Of a DNA stretch of 64,000 nucleotides, positions 9,287 through 17,997 are shown piece after piece (position 1 is the first letter of the stretch; every line of letters starts with the position of its first letter). Position numbers and translations under genes: made by a program. This DNA is from Saccharicrinis sp963666825. GTDB lineage: Bacteria; Bacteroidota; Bacteroidia; Bacteroidales; Marinilabiliaceae. The notes beneath the pieces are model-generated. The model saw only the letters and a list, made by a program, of their open reading frames with translations. It ran no database searches and was not told where the DNA came from. The stretch is from the NCBI GenBank assembly GCA_963666825.2, contig OY763044.2, positions 6,138,001 through 6,202,000 of the forward strand. Direction: 5' to 3'.

Positions 9287-9530
9287 GAAATTGACCTACC
9301 TGTATATAAAAAATATGTCACCTTTGTTTGTTTTGAATATGAGTTAGATAACAGTGATTAAAGAATTTTTTATGCAATATAATTACAATAAAACTCTTTA
9401 AGGTGTATAATAATTAACAACATATTTTAAACAAAAAGTAATTTAATTGATACCTTCTATTTTTCCACTGTAGTAATTTTATACTGTTGATTAATCAATA
9501 GGTATTGTTTACTATATAAAATAGGAAGTC

Positions 9531-10271
9531 ATGAGAAAAATTGCATTTATCCTGTTATGCATGATCTTTCCGATTTTTGCGTCAGGACAAGAAATTAGAC
9601 ATGAGTTGTTAGAACAAGTAAATGTTACTCCTCCCATGTTTATAAAAACTGAGCAATTAGTACAGGTTGTTCAGGAAGAATCTGGATCGTTATTAGAGTA
9701 TCTTACAAATAAATTCGAATATCAAGACGAATGGAAATTGGCATATCAAGGAGTTGAAGTAATTCAGTTTACCGTTACAGAAAAAGGAAAATTAACTGAT
9801 TTTATTGTTATAAATAGTATTGCTCCTGAAGTTGATGATTATATGATTGAATTAATTAAAACAACAGAAGGCTTGTGGAAACCTGGAACCAATAATGGTG
9901 AGCCTATTGCTATGGAAAAAGAAGTGGCTATGCAAATTAAAACCGGAGAAACAGAAGGAATTCCATTTATTAAGAGTTTTAAAGCTCAAGCTACAGCTTA
10001 TTATAAACAAGGTACAAAACAGTTGTTTGTGAAAGGTCATGCACATAGAGCATTAAATAGATTTAATAATGCTGTTCTTTTTGCTCCTTATGACAGAAGT
10101 GTGTTATTAATGAGAGGACTTTGTAGATACGAAGTTGGTGATACAAATGGAGCTCGTCAGGATTGGATACGTTTGAAAGATCTTGGTGGACTAGATATGA
10201 ATGAAAAGTACTTTACTCAAATAAAACACTTAAAAGGATATGAAGAATTGGCCTTTATTCTATCAGAATAA
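9531..10271 (+). CDS. Secreted TonB C-terminal-like/TPR protein
   Basis: A signal peptide (MRKIAFILLCMIFPIFASGQ) leads into a domain at about 55-140 resembling the TonB C-terminal fold (VEVIQFTVTEKGKLTDFIVINS, LWKPGTNNGEPI), but there is no N-terminal membrane anchor or Pro-rich spacer, so it is not a working TonB. Residues about 150-240 look like two TPRs (YKQGTKQLFVKGHAHRALNR is the start). It is probably a periplasmic adaptor. It follows the membrane AraC/TPR regulator by 244 bp in the same orientation, with no terminator visible between them. Confidence 0.75.
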   Translation: MRKIAFILLCMIFPIFASGQEIRHELLEQVNVTPPMFIKTEQLVQVVQEESGSLLEYLTNKFEYQDEWKLAYQGVEVIQFTVTEKGKLTDFIVINSIAPEVDDYMIELIKTTEGLWKPGTNNGEPIAMEKEVAMQIKTGETEGIPFIKSFKAQATAYYKQGTKQLFVKGHAHRALNRFNNAVLFAPYDRSVLLMRGLCRYEVGDTNGARQDWIRLKDLGGLDMNEKYFTQIKHLKGYEELAFILSE

Positions 10272-10424
10272 AGAACTAGAAAATATACTGGGTTTTATTG
10301 ATGTAAAGGGTTGTTGGTTTATTTAGGTGTGGTTTTAAAGTTATTTACTTTGTAATCTGAAAAATTATGATGGCAGAGTAAATAGCTTTTTTTGTTGTTG
10401 TTAATATTTAACTGATGTCTCGCG

Positions 10425-10500
10425 TAGTTTGCAATAGAATGCGCAAACTAGAGTCTCTCATCCAATTTCTAACGTCTCTTATCTCTCATCTCATATCTAA
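10425..10500. repeat. Inverted repeat and GAGA-rich element downstream of the T9SS plug gene
   Basis: An 8-bp inverted repeat TAGTTTGC/GCAAACTA (10425-10432 with 10443-10450) is followed by a stretch that on the minus strand runs as GATGAGAGATAAGAGAC and close variants. The same GAGAGAT/AGAGATAA wording occurs between 23S and 5S at 56970-57054. It lies between two convergent genes, so it may act as a transcription barrier, but there is no U-run. Confidence 0.5.
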
Positions 10501-10501
10501 C

Positions 10502-11767
10502 CTATGGCTTAACGGAGTTTTGTTGGGCAGCACCAATTAATCTGTCATAATTATCACTGATGTTTCTGTAGTAAACTAAAAACAAATAATCGTTTTCGGC
10601 CTGACTGTATGAACCTTCAATAAAACCAACCGTTGCTTTGTCTGTTTGATTGGTTTTAAAGGCGTATAGATAATTGTAGAAGCCTTGTTTTAGTAACAAT
10701 GTTTTTTCGTAACGTTTAAAATCAGGGTTATAGCGCAGCATATTACTTTCATCGAGTTTCCAGTTGGTTAAGCCGCCTAATATGTATATGTTTCCACCGG
10801 CGTAAGGTTCATTTCTTGGAAAGTAAAAATGTACCATTACGTATTCGGCCTCTGTTTCAGGATCTCTGTTTTCTCTTGTTTCAATAACGTACTGACCGTT
10901 AAAGTCATTTTGAAAGAAATAGCTTTTATTATTACGAGGCGAACTAGGTTGTAAATCTAAATGATAAAAAGGATCATGAAATTGAATGTCATATATTCCT
11001 TCTACATTAAAGTCATAAGTTCTAAGGTCTAACCATCTGAACTCATTACCTCCTTCAAAAACCAGTTCTCTATTATAATTGTATACTAATTGTTCAGGCC
11101 TTATAAATTGAGGTTTAATATCAAGGATAGCATTATCTAATCTATGATTTTGATATACGTTAACTTTTATTTCTTCCAGAGGATTTGAAATGGCAAAGTT
11201 GTTCGTGTTTATTGTAAAATTAACGTCTTGCTGCTCTCTTAAAACAGAGGTGTTCATTGCATATTTTATTTCAGCATTAACCTGAACCCTTTGCTCAACA
11301 ATCATAAACTTTTGGGTAAGTACAGGTTCGTCGCTGTTAAAATCTTCATACACTTTAATAATGTAGTTGCCACTATATTTTAAGCTGACGTCCTCATTGG
11401 GTATTTTAAGAGTATAATGAACGTAATTAATAGTTGTATTAAATGAATATTGGAAATCTAAAATCGGGTTCTGATTTATTCCGGTCATGTATTCCTGTTC
11501 GGTAATATTTGAAGGCTCCCAATTTCTGTCGCAATGAATTATGGAGTAGTAATAGTTTTTAGAATCCGCTACTAAATCATCAAACGTTAGTTCAATTACA
11601 TTATCCGAATTAAGTGAGGTAATCGGGTAGGATAATGGCCATCCTTCTTTATGGCACATAACCGTTTTTATGGTGTTGCTAAATATTTTGTTTTCGTAAG
11701 GTTGAGCACTTAATATTTGCGCAAATATTAAGAATAGTATAAGAAAATAGGAGTATTTGTTAAACAT
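10502..11767 (-). CDS. DUF5103 / type IX secretion system plug-type protein
   Basis: The 421-residue protein begins with a signal peptide (about 1-21, ending LSAQ) and matches the DUF5103 family: KTVMCHKEGWPLSYP near the N-terminus, IIHCDRNWEPS, and the immunoglobulin-like middle (SGNYIIKVYEDFNSDEPV). A family member was identified as the Plug that seals the SprA translocon of the T9SS on its periplasmic face. The C-terminal half contains FYFPRNEPYAGGNIYILGG, also typical. The T9SS cargo at 22216 supports an active secretion system in this organism. It is transcribed alone and divergent from nqrA. Confidence 0.85.
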   Translation of the reverse strand: MFNKYSYFLILFLIFAQILSAQPYENKIFSNTIKTVMCHKEGWPLSYPITSLNSDNVIELTFDDLVADSKNYYYSIIHCDRNWEPSNITEQEYMTGINQNPILDFQYSFNTTINYVHYTLKIPNEDVSLKYSGNYIIKVYEDFNSDEPVLTQKFMIVEQRVQVNAEIKYAMNTSVLREQQDVNFTINTNNFAISNPLEEIKVNVYQNHRLDNAILDIKPQFIRPEQLVYNYNRELVFEGGNEFRWLDLRTYDFNVEGIYDIQFHDPFYHLDLQPSSPRNNKSYFFQNDFNGQYVIETRENRDPETEAEYVMVHFYFPRNEPYAGGNIYILGGLTNWKLDESNMLRYNPDFKRYEKTLLLKQGFYNYLYAFKTNQTDKATVGFIEGSYSQAENDYLFLVYYRNISDNYDRLIGAAQQNSVKP

Positions 11768-11888
11768 GTTGTTCTGATTTTATGCGAATTTAATCAATAT
11801 ATATATGCCTTAGCAGTCAATTAATTATTATTTAACGATTTTTTTCTTTATTAGGTGCCCATTCGTAAGGTTTAGTTATAATTTATTG

Positions 11889-11896
11889 TATTTTTG
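11889..11896 (+). promoter_or_regulatory. -7 box of the nqr operon promoter
   Basis: TATTTTTG followed by CAG matches the Bacteroidota TAnnTTTG box and lies 34 bp upstream of the nqrA ATG at 11930. The -33 region is weak (TTCG at 11862). The position also argues against starting nqrA at the TTG at 11894, which lies inside this box. Confidence 0.55.
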
Positions 11897-11929
11897 CAGT
11901 CAAAATTTTTTAAAAACTTTTTATCAAAC

Positions 11930-13279
11930 ATGTCAGACGTAATCAAAATAAAAAGAGGTCTTGATATTCGGTTAAAGGGCAAAGCGGAAAAAGTTTTCGG
12001 AAGCGCCGATATGCCAGAACTCTTTGCTATCAAACCAGCGGATTTCCCTGGGTTGGTTCCTAAGTTGACTGTTAAGCCTGGTGATAAAGTTAAGGCCGGA
12101 TCGGTTTTGTTTATTGACAAATATCGTACCGACGTTAAGTTTGTTTCTCCGGTAAGTGGAGAGGTGCAGGTTGTTAACCGTGGAGAGCGAAGACGAATAT
12201 TAGAGGTAGTGGTTAAAAGTGATAACCAGAATGAAGCTGAAAATTTTGGAAAAATTGATGTTTCAAGTGCAACAAAAGAAGAAGTAAAAGAAAAACTTCA
12301 GGCTGCAGGTTTATGGCCATTTGTTCGCCAACGTCCTTACAACGTGGTAGCAAATCCGGCAGATACGCCAAAAGCAATCTTTATTTCTGCATTTGATTCT
12401 TCTCCATTGGCTCCTGATTATGATTTTATTGTTTCAGGGTTAGAGAAGGAATTTCAGGCAGGAGTTGATGCTTTAAACAAACTTACTGACGGAGATATCC
12501 ACATTGGTGTGAACAACGAGTCTGCATCAAAAGTATTTATGTCTCTAAAAGGAGTTAAAACTCATGCTTTCACAGGTCCACACCCTGCAGGTAATGTAGG
12601 TATTCAGATTCATCATATTTCTCCTATCAACAAAGGAGATATCTACTGGACTATTCAGCCACAAGAAGTAATTTCAATTGGTAAATTGGTTCTTAATGGT
12701 GTTTATGATGCGTCAAGAATTATCGCTGTAACAGGTTCTGAGGTTAAAAACAAATCATATGTTAAAACAAAAGTTGGTGCTAACATCAAAACTTTTGTTG
12801 AAAATAACGTAGAGGAAGGAAGCCTTCGTTACATCAGTGGTAATGTTCTAACTGGAGATAAAATTACTAAAGACGGTTATTTAGGAAGCTATCATTCTCA
12901 AATTACAGTTATCCCTGAAGGTGATGATTACGAATTTATGGGATGGGCTGCACCAGGATTAAAGAAGTTTAGTGTATCTAAATCTTTCTTCTCATGGTTG
13001 TGTCCTAAAAAAGAATACGCTTTAAATGCAAATTTAAATGGAGGTCCAAGAGCTATTATCATGTCTGGTCAGTATGATAAGGTATTGCCAATGGATGTTC
13101 TTCCTGAGCATTTAGTTAAAGCAATTATCACAGAAGATATCGACAAGATGGAACAGCTTGGAATTTACGAGGTTGTTGAAGAAGATATGGCACTTTGTGA
13201 ATTTGTATGTACATCAAAACTAGAAGTTCAAAGTATACTTCGTAAAGGTATTGATGTAATGATTAAAGAGATGAGCTAG
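11930..13279 (+). CDS. nqrA: Na+-translocating NADH:quinone reductase subunit A
   Basis: The start is the ATG at 11930 (MSDVIKIKRGLDIRL), the usual NqrA beginning; the longer frame from 11894 overlaps the promoter. The 449-residue peripheral cytoplasmic subunit contributes to the quinone-binding side of the Na+ pump. The N-terminal barrel/biotinyl-like part (VKPGDKVKAGSVLF, VSPVSGEVQ) and the C-terminal CEFVCTSKLEVQ are characteristic. It is first of six nqr genes in the standard order; nqrB follows after 39 bp. Confidence 0.96.
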   Translation: MSDVIKIKRGLDIRLKGKAEKVFGSADMPELFAIKPADFPGLVPKLTVKPGDKVKAGSVLFIDKYRTDVKFVSPVSGEVQVVNRGERRRILEVVVKSDNQNEAENFGKIDVSSATKEEVKEKLQAAGLWPFVRQRPYNVVANPADTPKAIFISAFDSSPLAPDYDFIVSGLEKEFQAGVDALNKLTDGDIHIGVNNESASKVFMSLKGVKTHAFTGPHPAGNVGIQIHHISPINKGDIYWTIQPQEVISIGKLVLNGVYDASRIIAVTGSEVKNKSYVKTKVGANIKTFVENNVEEGSLRYISGNVLTGDKITKDGYLGSYHSQITVIPEGDDYEFMGWAAPGLKKFSVSKSFFSWLCPKKEYALNANLNGGPRAIIMSGQYDKVLPMDVLPEHLVKAIITEDIDKMEQLGIYEVVEEDMALCEFVCTSKLEVQSILRKGIDVMIKEMS

Positions 13280-13318
13280 TCCGTATAATCAATTCGTAAA
13301 TATTAAAAATATAATAAA

Positions 13319-14482
13319 TTGAAAGCATTAAGACAATATTTGGATAAAATCAAACCCAACTTTGAAAAAGGTGGAAAGTTTGAAAAATTGCACTCATCAT
13401 TTGATGCTTTTGAGACCTTCTTGTTTACTCCAAAAACAACTTCAAAGACAGGAGTTCATATTCACGATGCCATTGATTCTAAAAGAACAATGTCAGTTGT
13501 GGTATTAGCTTTATTACCTGCTTTGTTATTTGGTATTTGGAATACAGGATACCAACATTTCTTGTCATTAGGTCAGGCTGATGCTGATTTTTGGCAAATG
13601 ATAGGATTTGGTGCTTTAAAAGTACTTCCTATTGTTGTGGTATCTTATGTAGTAGGTCTTGGCATTGAGTTTATGTTTGCTCAAATGAAAGGTCACGAAG
13701 TGGCTGAGGGATTTCTGGTATCAGGTATGTTAATTCCATTAGTATTACCTGCTGATGTTCCTTTGTGGATGGTTGCAGTAGCAACTGCGTTTGCTGTAGT
13801 AATCGGTAAAGAAGTTTTTGGTGGTACCGGAATGAACATCTGGAACCCTGCTTTAGTAGCAAGAGCATTTTTATTCTTCGCATATCCTTCAAAAATGTCT
13901 GGAGACTTAATTTGGGTTTCTGGTCTTTCTAAAGGTGAAGGTATTGTTGATGGATTCTCAGGAGCTACTCCTCTTGGTAATGTAATCACAGGAAAGCTTG
14001 ACTTGCTTCCAAGTACATTACAAAGTTTCATTGGTACAATCCCTGGATCAATAGGTGAAACAAGTACATTAGCTATTTTAATAGGTGCTGTAATTTTATT
14101 AGCTACAGGTATTGCAAGCTGGAAAGTTATGGTTAGTGTTTTTGCTGGTGGTTATTTAATGGCATTAGGGTTTAATGCAATTGGAACTACAGATGCAATG
14201 AATGTTGATGCAATTCAACAGCTATGCCTTGGTGGATTTGCTTTTGGTGCTGTATTTATGGCAACAGATCCTGTATCAGCATCACGTACAGAAGCAGGAA
14301 AATACATTTATGGTTTCTTAATTGGTGTTTTTGCCATTATGATTCGTGTATTCAACCCAGCTTATCCGGAAGGAGTAATGTTAGCTATATTATTGATGAA
14401 TACATTTGCTCCATTAATTGACCATGTAATTGTTCAACAAAATATTAAACGCCGTTTAAAACGAGTAAAAGTAAACGCTTAA
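13319..14482 (+). CDS. nqrB: Na+-translocating NADH:quinone reductase subunit B
   Basis: Membrane subunit of 387 residues with about ten helices. It carries a covalent FMN on the Thr of SGAT (S214-T217, within GFSGATPLG), the substrate motif for ApbE, whose gene is 9 kb downstream. The start is a TTG at 13319; it gives the canonical N-terminus MKALRQYLDKIKPNFEKGG, which no ATG could supply. It lies in the Na+/electron path together with NqrD and NqrE. The start of nqrC is 12 bp past its stop. Confidence 0.96.
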   Translation: MKALRQYLDKIKPNFEKGGKFEKLHSSFDAFETFLFTPKTTSKTGVHIHDAIDSKRTMSVVVLALLPALLFGIWNTGYQHFLSLGQADADFWQMIGFGALKVLPIVVVSYVVGLGIEFMFAQMKGHEVAEGFLVSGMLIPLVLPADVPLWMVAVATAFAVVIGKEVFGGTGMNIWNPALVARAFLFFAYPSKMSGDLIWVSGLSKGEGIVDGFSGATPLGNVITGKLDLLPSTLQSFIGTIPGSIGETSTLAILIGAVILLATGIASWKVMVSVFAGGYLMALGFNAIGTTDAMNVDAIQQLCLGGFAFGAVFMATDPVSASRTEAGKYIYGFLIGVFAIMIRVFNPAYPEGVMLAILLMNTFAPLIDHVIVQQNIKRRLKRVKVNA

Positions 14483-14494
14483 TAAATTAGAAAA

Positions 14495-15190
14495 ATGGAC
14501 AAACAAGGAAATACATATACGTTTCTGTACGCATCAATAATGGTTATTGGAGTTGCTGCGATATTAGCATTTATCTCAGTTTCTTTAAAGCCAATTCAAA
14601 GCAAGAATGTAGCTGTAGCAAAAAAGATTGATATCTTAAAATCAGTTGGAATTGCCAGTGATGCAAGTACAGCAGAAAAGTTATACGAAGAACACATTGG
14701 ATCAAATACTAAAGTATTAAATATCGAAGGTCAGGAAGTTGACGGAAATGCTTTTGATATTGATCTAAGTAAGGAAGTGCGCAAAGATCTTAAAGAAAGA
14801 AGCTATCCTTTATATATCTGTAAATTGGATAACGGAGAAGAGAAGCTAATTATTCCTTTAAGAGGAGCTGGTCTTTGGGGCCCAATCTGGGGTTATATTT
14901 CATTAAATGCTGATAGAAAAACTGTTTTCGGAGCAACATTTGACCACAAAGGAGAAACTCCTGGGTTAGGTGCTGAAATTTCAAAGGATTTTTTCCAGGA
15001 ACCATTTAAAGGAAAAACTATTTATAGTGATTCTGGTGATTTTACATCTATTGACGTTGTAAAAGGAGGTGGTACTGAAAACAATCCTCATGCTGTAGAT
15101 GCTATTTCTGGTGGTACTATTACCAGTAAAGGTGTTTCAGCAATGCTTCAAGACTGTCTGTCTGGTTACGAAAAATATTTAAAAAATTAA
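14495..15190 (+). CDS. nqrC: Na+-translocating NADH:quinone reductase subunit C
   Basis: The 231-residue subunit has one N-terminal membrane helix (about 9-31) and a periplasmic FMN-binding domain. The flavinylation motif is SGGTITS with T208 as the acceptor; SGGT in place of SGAT still fits the ApbE target consensus. Supporting family motifs are GLWGPIWGY (126-134) and GETPGLGAEI (153-162). It is coupled to nqrB and nqrD with 12 and 11 bp gaps. Confidence 0.96.
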   Translation: MDKQGNTYTFLYASIMVIGVAAILAFISVSLKPIQSKNVAVAKKIDILKSVGIASDASTAEKLYEEHIGSNTKVLNIEGQEVDGNAFDIDLSKEVRKDLKERSYPLYICKLDNGEEKLIIPLRGAGLWGPIWGYISLNADRKTVFGATFDHKGETPGLGAEISKDFFQEPFKGKTIYSDSGDFTSIDVVKGGGTENNPHAVDAISGGTITSKGVSAMLQDCLSGYEKYLKN

Positions 15191-15201
15191 ACGGTTAAGA
15201 A

Positions 15202-15858
15202 ATGAGCGACAAAGAACCTTTGTTTTCAGCGAAAAACCGAAAACTGATGACAAACCCGTTAAACAAGCAAAACCCAATTACCATTCAGGTATTAGGTATT
15301 TGTTCTGCTTTAGCGGTTACGGCAAAATTAGAGCCAGCGATTGTAATGTCTATTTCGGTGATGTTTGTAGTAGTTTTTGCAAACGTAATCATCTCGTTAT
15401 TACGTAATACAATCCCTGCTCGTATTAGAATTATTGTTCAGCTAGTAATAGTTGCGGCTCTTGTAATTATCGTAGACCAAATATTACAGGCTTTTGCATA
15501 TGAAGTAAGTAAGCAATTATCTGTATTTGTAGGTCTGATTATTACCAACTGTATTATCATGGGACGTTTAGAAGCTTTTGCTTTAGGTAACAAACCTTGG
15601 CAATCTGCTTTAGATGGTGTAGGTAATGCGGCAGGTTATGGAATTATCCTTGTTATCGTAGCATTCTTCAGAGAATTATTCGGATCAGGTACATTAACAT
15701 TACCAGGTTTAGGTACATTACATATCATTCCTCAATTTATTTATGATATGGGATACCAAAATAATGGTTTAATGATTTTACCTCCGATGGCTCTTGTTAC
15801 TGTTGCGATCATTATTTGGGTGCAACGTTCACGTAATAAAGATTTGATTGAATCTTAA
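15202..15858 (+). CDS. nqrD: Na+-translocating NADH:quinone reductase subunit D
   Basis: The 218-residue polytopic protein has six membrane helices. Its NNCIIMGR-like segment (TNCIIMGRLEAFALGNKP) carries the conserved Cys that, with the paired Cys of NqrE, binds the intramembrane 2Fe-2S centre known in the NQR/RNF family. Motifs GNAAGYGIILVIVAFFRELFG are split around residue 147-167. It is fourth in the operon, followed by nqrE after 26 bp. Confidence 0.95.
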   Translation: MSDKEPLFSAKNRKLMTNPLNKQNPITIQVLGICSALAVTAKLEPAIVMSISVMFVVVFANVIISLLRNTIPARIRIIVQLVIVAALVIIVDQILQAFAYEVSKQLSVFVGLIITNCIIMGRLEAFALGNKPWQSALDGVGNAAGYGIILVIVAFFRELFGSGTLTLPGLGTLHIIPQFIYDMGYQNNGLMILPPMALVTVAIIIWVQRSRNKDLIES

Positions 15859-15884
15859 TTTATTAACAGGAAAATAAAATTTCA

Positions 15885-16502
15885 ATGGAAAATATAATTA
15901 ATATATTCATCAAGTCTATTTTTATCGATAACATGGTATTTGCTTACTTCTTAGGTATGTGTTCATACTTAGCTGTATCAAAAACTGTAAAAACATCGTT
16001 TGGACTTGGTATCGCAGTAGTTTTTGTACTATTAATTACAGTACCTGTAGATTACCTTTTAAATGAGTATGTACTTAAAGAAGGTGCTCTTAAATGGTTA
16101 GGAGAAGGATTTGCTGAAGTTGATTTAAGTTTTTTAAGCTTTATCATGTTTATTGCAGTAATTGCTTCTATGGTACAATTAGTAGAAATGATTGTAGAAA
16201 AATTTGCTCCGGCACTTTATAGTCAGTTAGGTATCTTCTTACCACTTATTGCTGTAAACTGTGCTATTCTTGGAGGATCATTATTTATGCAAGAGCGTCA
16301 GTATGCATCTTTAGCTGAAGCAACTTCTTTCGGATTAGGTTCAGGAATTGGTTGGTTACTTGCTATTGTAGGTATTGCTGCTATTCGCGAAAAATTAAAA
16401 TACTCAGACATTCCTGCTCCATTAAGAGGTTTAGGTATTACATTTATCGTAACCGGTTTAATGGGTATTGCATTTATGAGTTTTATGGGTATTCAACTAT
16501 AA
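15885..16502 (+). CDS. nqrE: Na+-translocating NADH:quinone reductase subunit E
   Basis: The 205-residue, six-helix subunit is homologous to NqrD in inverted topology. The conserved Cys occurs in YFLGMCSYLAV (near residue 26) and in VNCAILGGSLFM (near residue 125), which fits the NQR/RNF iron-sulphur site shared with NqrD. Its length agrees with family members. The start ATG at 15885 follows nqrD closely, and nqrF starts 22 bp after its stop. Confidence 0.95.
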   Translation: MENIINIFIKSIFIDNMVFAYFLGMCSYLAVSKTVKTSFGLGIAVVFVLLITVPVDYLLNEYVLKEGALKWLGEGFAEVDLSFLSFIMFIAVIASMVQLVEMIVEKFAPALYSQLGIFLPLIAVNCAILGGSLFMQERQYASLAEATSFGLGSGIGWLLAIVGIAAIREKLKYSDIPAPLRGLGITFIVTGLMGIAFMSFMGIQL

Positions 16503-16524
16503 AAAGTAAGAAAACAGATATACT

Positions 16525-17784
16525 ATGATATTTTTAGCAAGTCAGGGTACGGTAATCACTACCAGTGTGGTAGTTTTCTTACTAGTTATCCTACTGTTGG
16601 TGTCAATACTTTTATGGGTAAAACAAAAGTTAACACCGGCAGGAACCGTTACTATAGACATTAATGACGGCGAGAAAGCTTTAGAAGTTTCTCCTGGTCA
16701 AACATTATTGTCTGCTTTAGGAACTAATAAAATCTTCCTTCCTTCTGCTTGTGGAGGTGGTGGTACTTGTGCTATGTGCCGTTGTCAGGTAAACGAAGGC
16801 GCAGGTTCTATTTTACCAACTGAAACTGGTTATTTTACTCGTAAAGAGCAAGCAAATAACTGGCGTTTAGCTTGTCAGGTTAAAGTAAAAGAAGATCTTA
16901 AAATGCATATACCACAAGAAATTCTTGGTATTAAGAAATGGGAATGTACTGTTGTGTCAAACGACAACGTTGCTACTTATATTAAAGAGTTTGTGGTTAA
17001 ATTACCAGAGGGTGAAACTTTAGATTTTAAATCAGGTGGATATATTCAGATCGATGTACCTAAGATTACTGTTGATTTTAAAGACATGATAATCGGTGAT
17101 GAGTATCGTGATGAGTATGAAAAATATGGCATCTTTGATTTACAAATGGTAAACCCAGAGGAAACATTCCGTGCTTACTCAATGGCTAACCACCCTGCAG
17201 AGGGAAATATTGTGATGTTGAATATTCGTATTGCAACTCCTCCATTTGATAGAGTAAACGGTGGATTTATGAAAGTGAATCCTGGTGTTTGTTCTTCATA
17301 TATTTTCTCTCGTAAACCAGGTGACAAAGTTACTGTTTCAGGACCTTATGGAGAATTCTTTATTAAGGATACTGAACGTGAAATGATGTTTATTGGTGGT
17401 GGTGCTGGTATGGCTCCAATGCGTTCTCACATCTTCCATATGTTCCATACAATTAAAACTGGTCGTAAGGCTACTTTCTGGTATGGTGCTCGTTCAAGAA
17501 AAGAAATTTTCTATCAAGAACAATTTGAAGAGATCGAAAAGCAATTCCCTAACTTTAAGTTTACAATTGCATTGAGTGATCCTCAACCGGAAGATAATTG
17601 GGAAGGTTCAACTGGATTTATTCACCAGGTAATTCATGATGAATACCTAGTAAATCATGAAGAGCCAGAAGATATTGAATATTATCTTTGTGGACCTCCA
17701 ATGATGAACGATGCAGTTAATAAAATGCTTTACGATTTAGGTGTACCTGATGAAATGATTGCATTTGATGACTTCGGATCGTAA
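16525..17784 (+). CDS. nqrF: Na+-translocating NADH:quinone reductase subunit F (NADH-oxidising)
   Basis: The electron-input subunit has 419 residues. An N-terminal membrane helix (about 10-32) is followed by a ferredoxin domain with ligands C76, C82, C85 and C117, an FAD domain with RAYSMAN (216-222) and GPYGEFF (273-279), and the NADH-binding motif GGGAGMAPMRSH starting at 291. It ends in the aromatic tail AFDDFGS usual for the family. All parts needed for NADH oxidation are intact, so the pump should work. It is the last gene of the operon. Confidence 0.96.
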   Translation: MIFLASQGTVITTSVVVFLLVILLLVSILLWVKQKLTPAGTVTIDINDGEKALEVSPGQTLLSALGTNKIFLPSACGGGGTCAMCRCQVNEGAGSILPTETGYFTRKEQANNWRLACQVKVKEDLKMHIPQEILGIKKWECTVVSNDNVATYIKEFVVKLPEGETLDFKSGGYIQIDVPKITVDFKDMIIGDEYRDEYEKYGIFDLQMVNPEETFRAYSMANHPAEGNIVMLNIRIATPPFDRVNGGFMKVNPGVCSSYIFSRKPGDKVTVSGPYGEFFIKDTEREMMFIGGGAGMAPMRSHIFHMFHTIKTGRKATFWYGARSRKEIFYQEQFEEIEKQFPNFKFTIALSDPQPEDNWEGSTGFIHQVIHDEYLVNHEEPEDIEYYLCGPPMMNDAVNKMLYDLGVPDEMIAFDDFGS

Positions 17785-17831
17785 TCAGATTTTAGATATT
17801 AAATGTAAGCTTATAGCTTATTTATAGATAA

Positions 17832-17857
17832 AGGCTCCCTTGTGGAGCCTTTTTTTA
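17832..17857 (+). terminator. Intrinsic terminator of the nqr operon
   Basis: Stem AGGCTCC/GGAGCCT (17832-17838 with 17844-17850, 5-nt loop) is followed by seven Ts, 48 bp after nqrF. Confidence 0.92.
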
Positions 17858-17997
17858 TTATAGATTAACATTAGGTTGCATTGTTTTTTTATATTTTCGT
17901 TAAACATTTTTTCTGTCGTAGATATAGTGTTTTGTATGCAGAACTGAACCTATAATAAGTTCTCACCTGGGTGAATGCAGATTCTCCTTTAAGTTAA

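Noticed and set aside
9531..10271. A functional TonB protein
   Set aside because: A cleavable signal peptide replaces the membrane anchor and there is no Pro-rich spacer.
10502..11767. Identification as a glycoside hydrolase starch-binding protein because of the late GGNIYILGG segment
   Set aside because: The whole-length pattern fits DUF5103/T9SS plug; the segment is an internal part of that family.
11894..11929. Longer nqrA start at TTG 11894
   Set aside because: It overlaps the -7 promoter box, and the ATG at 11930 gives the standard NqrA N-terminus.
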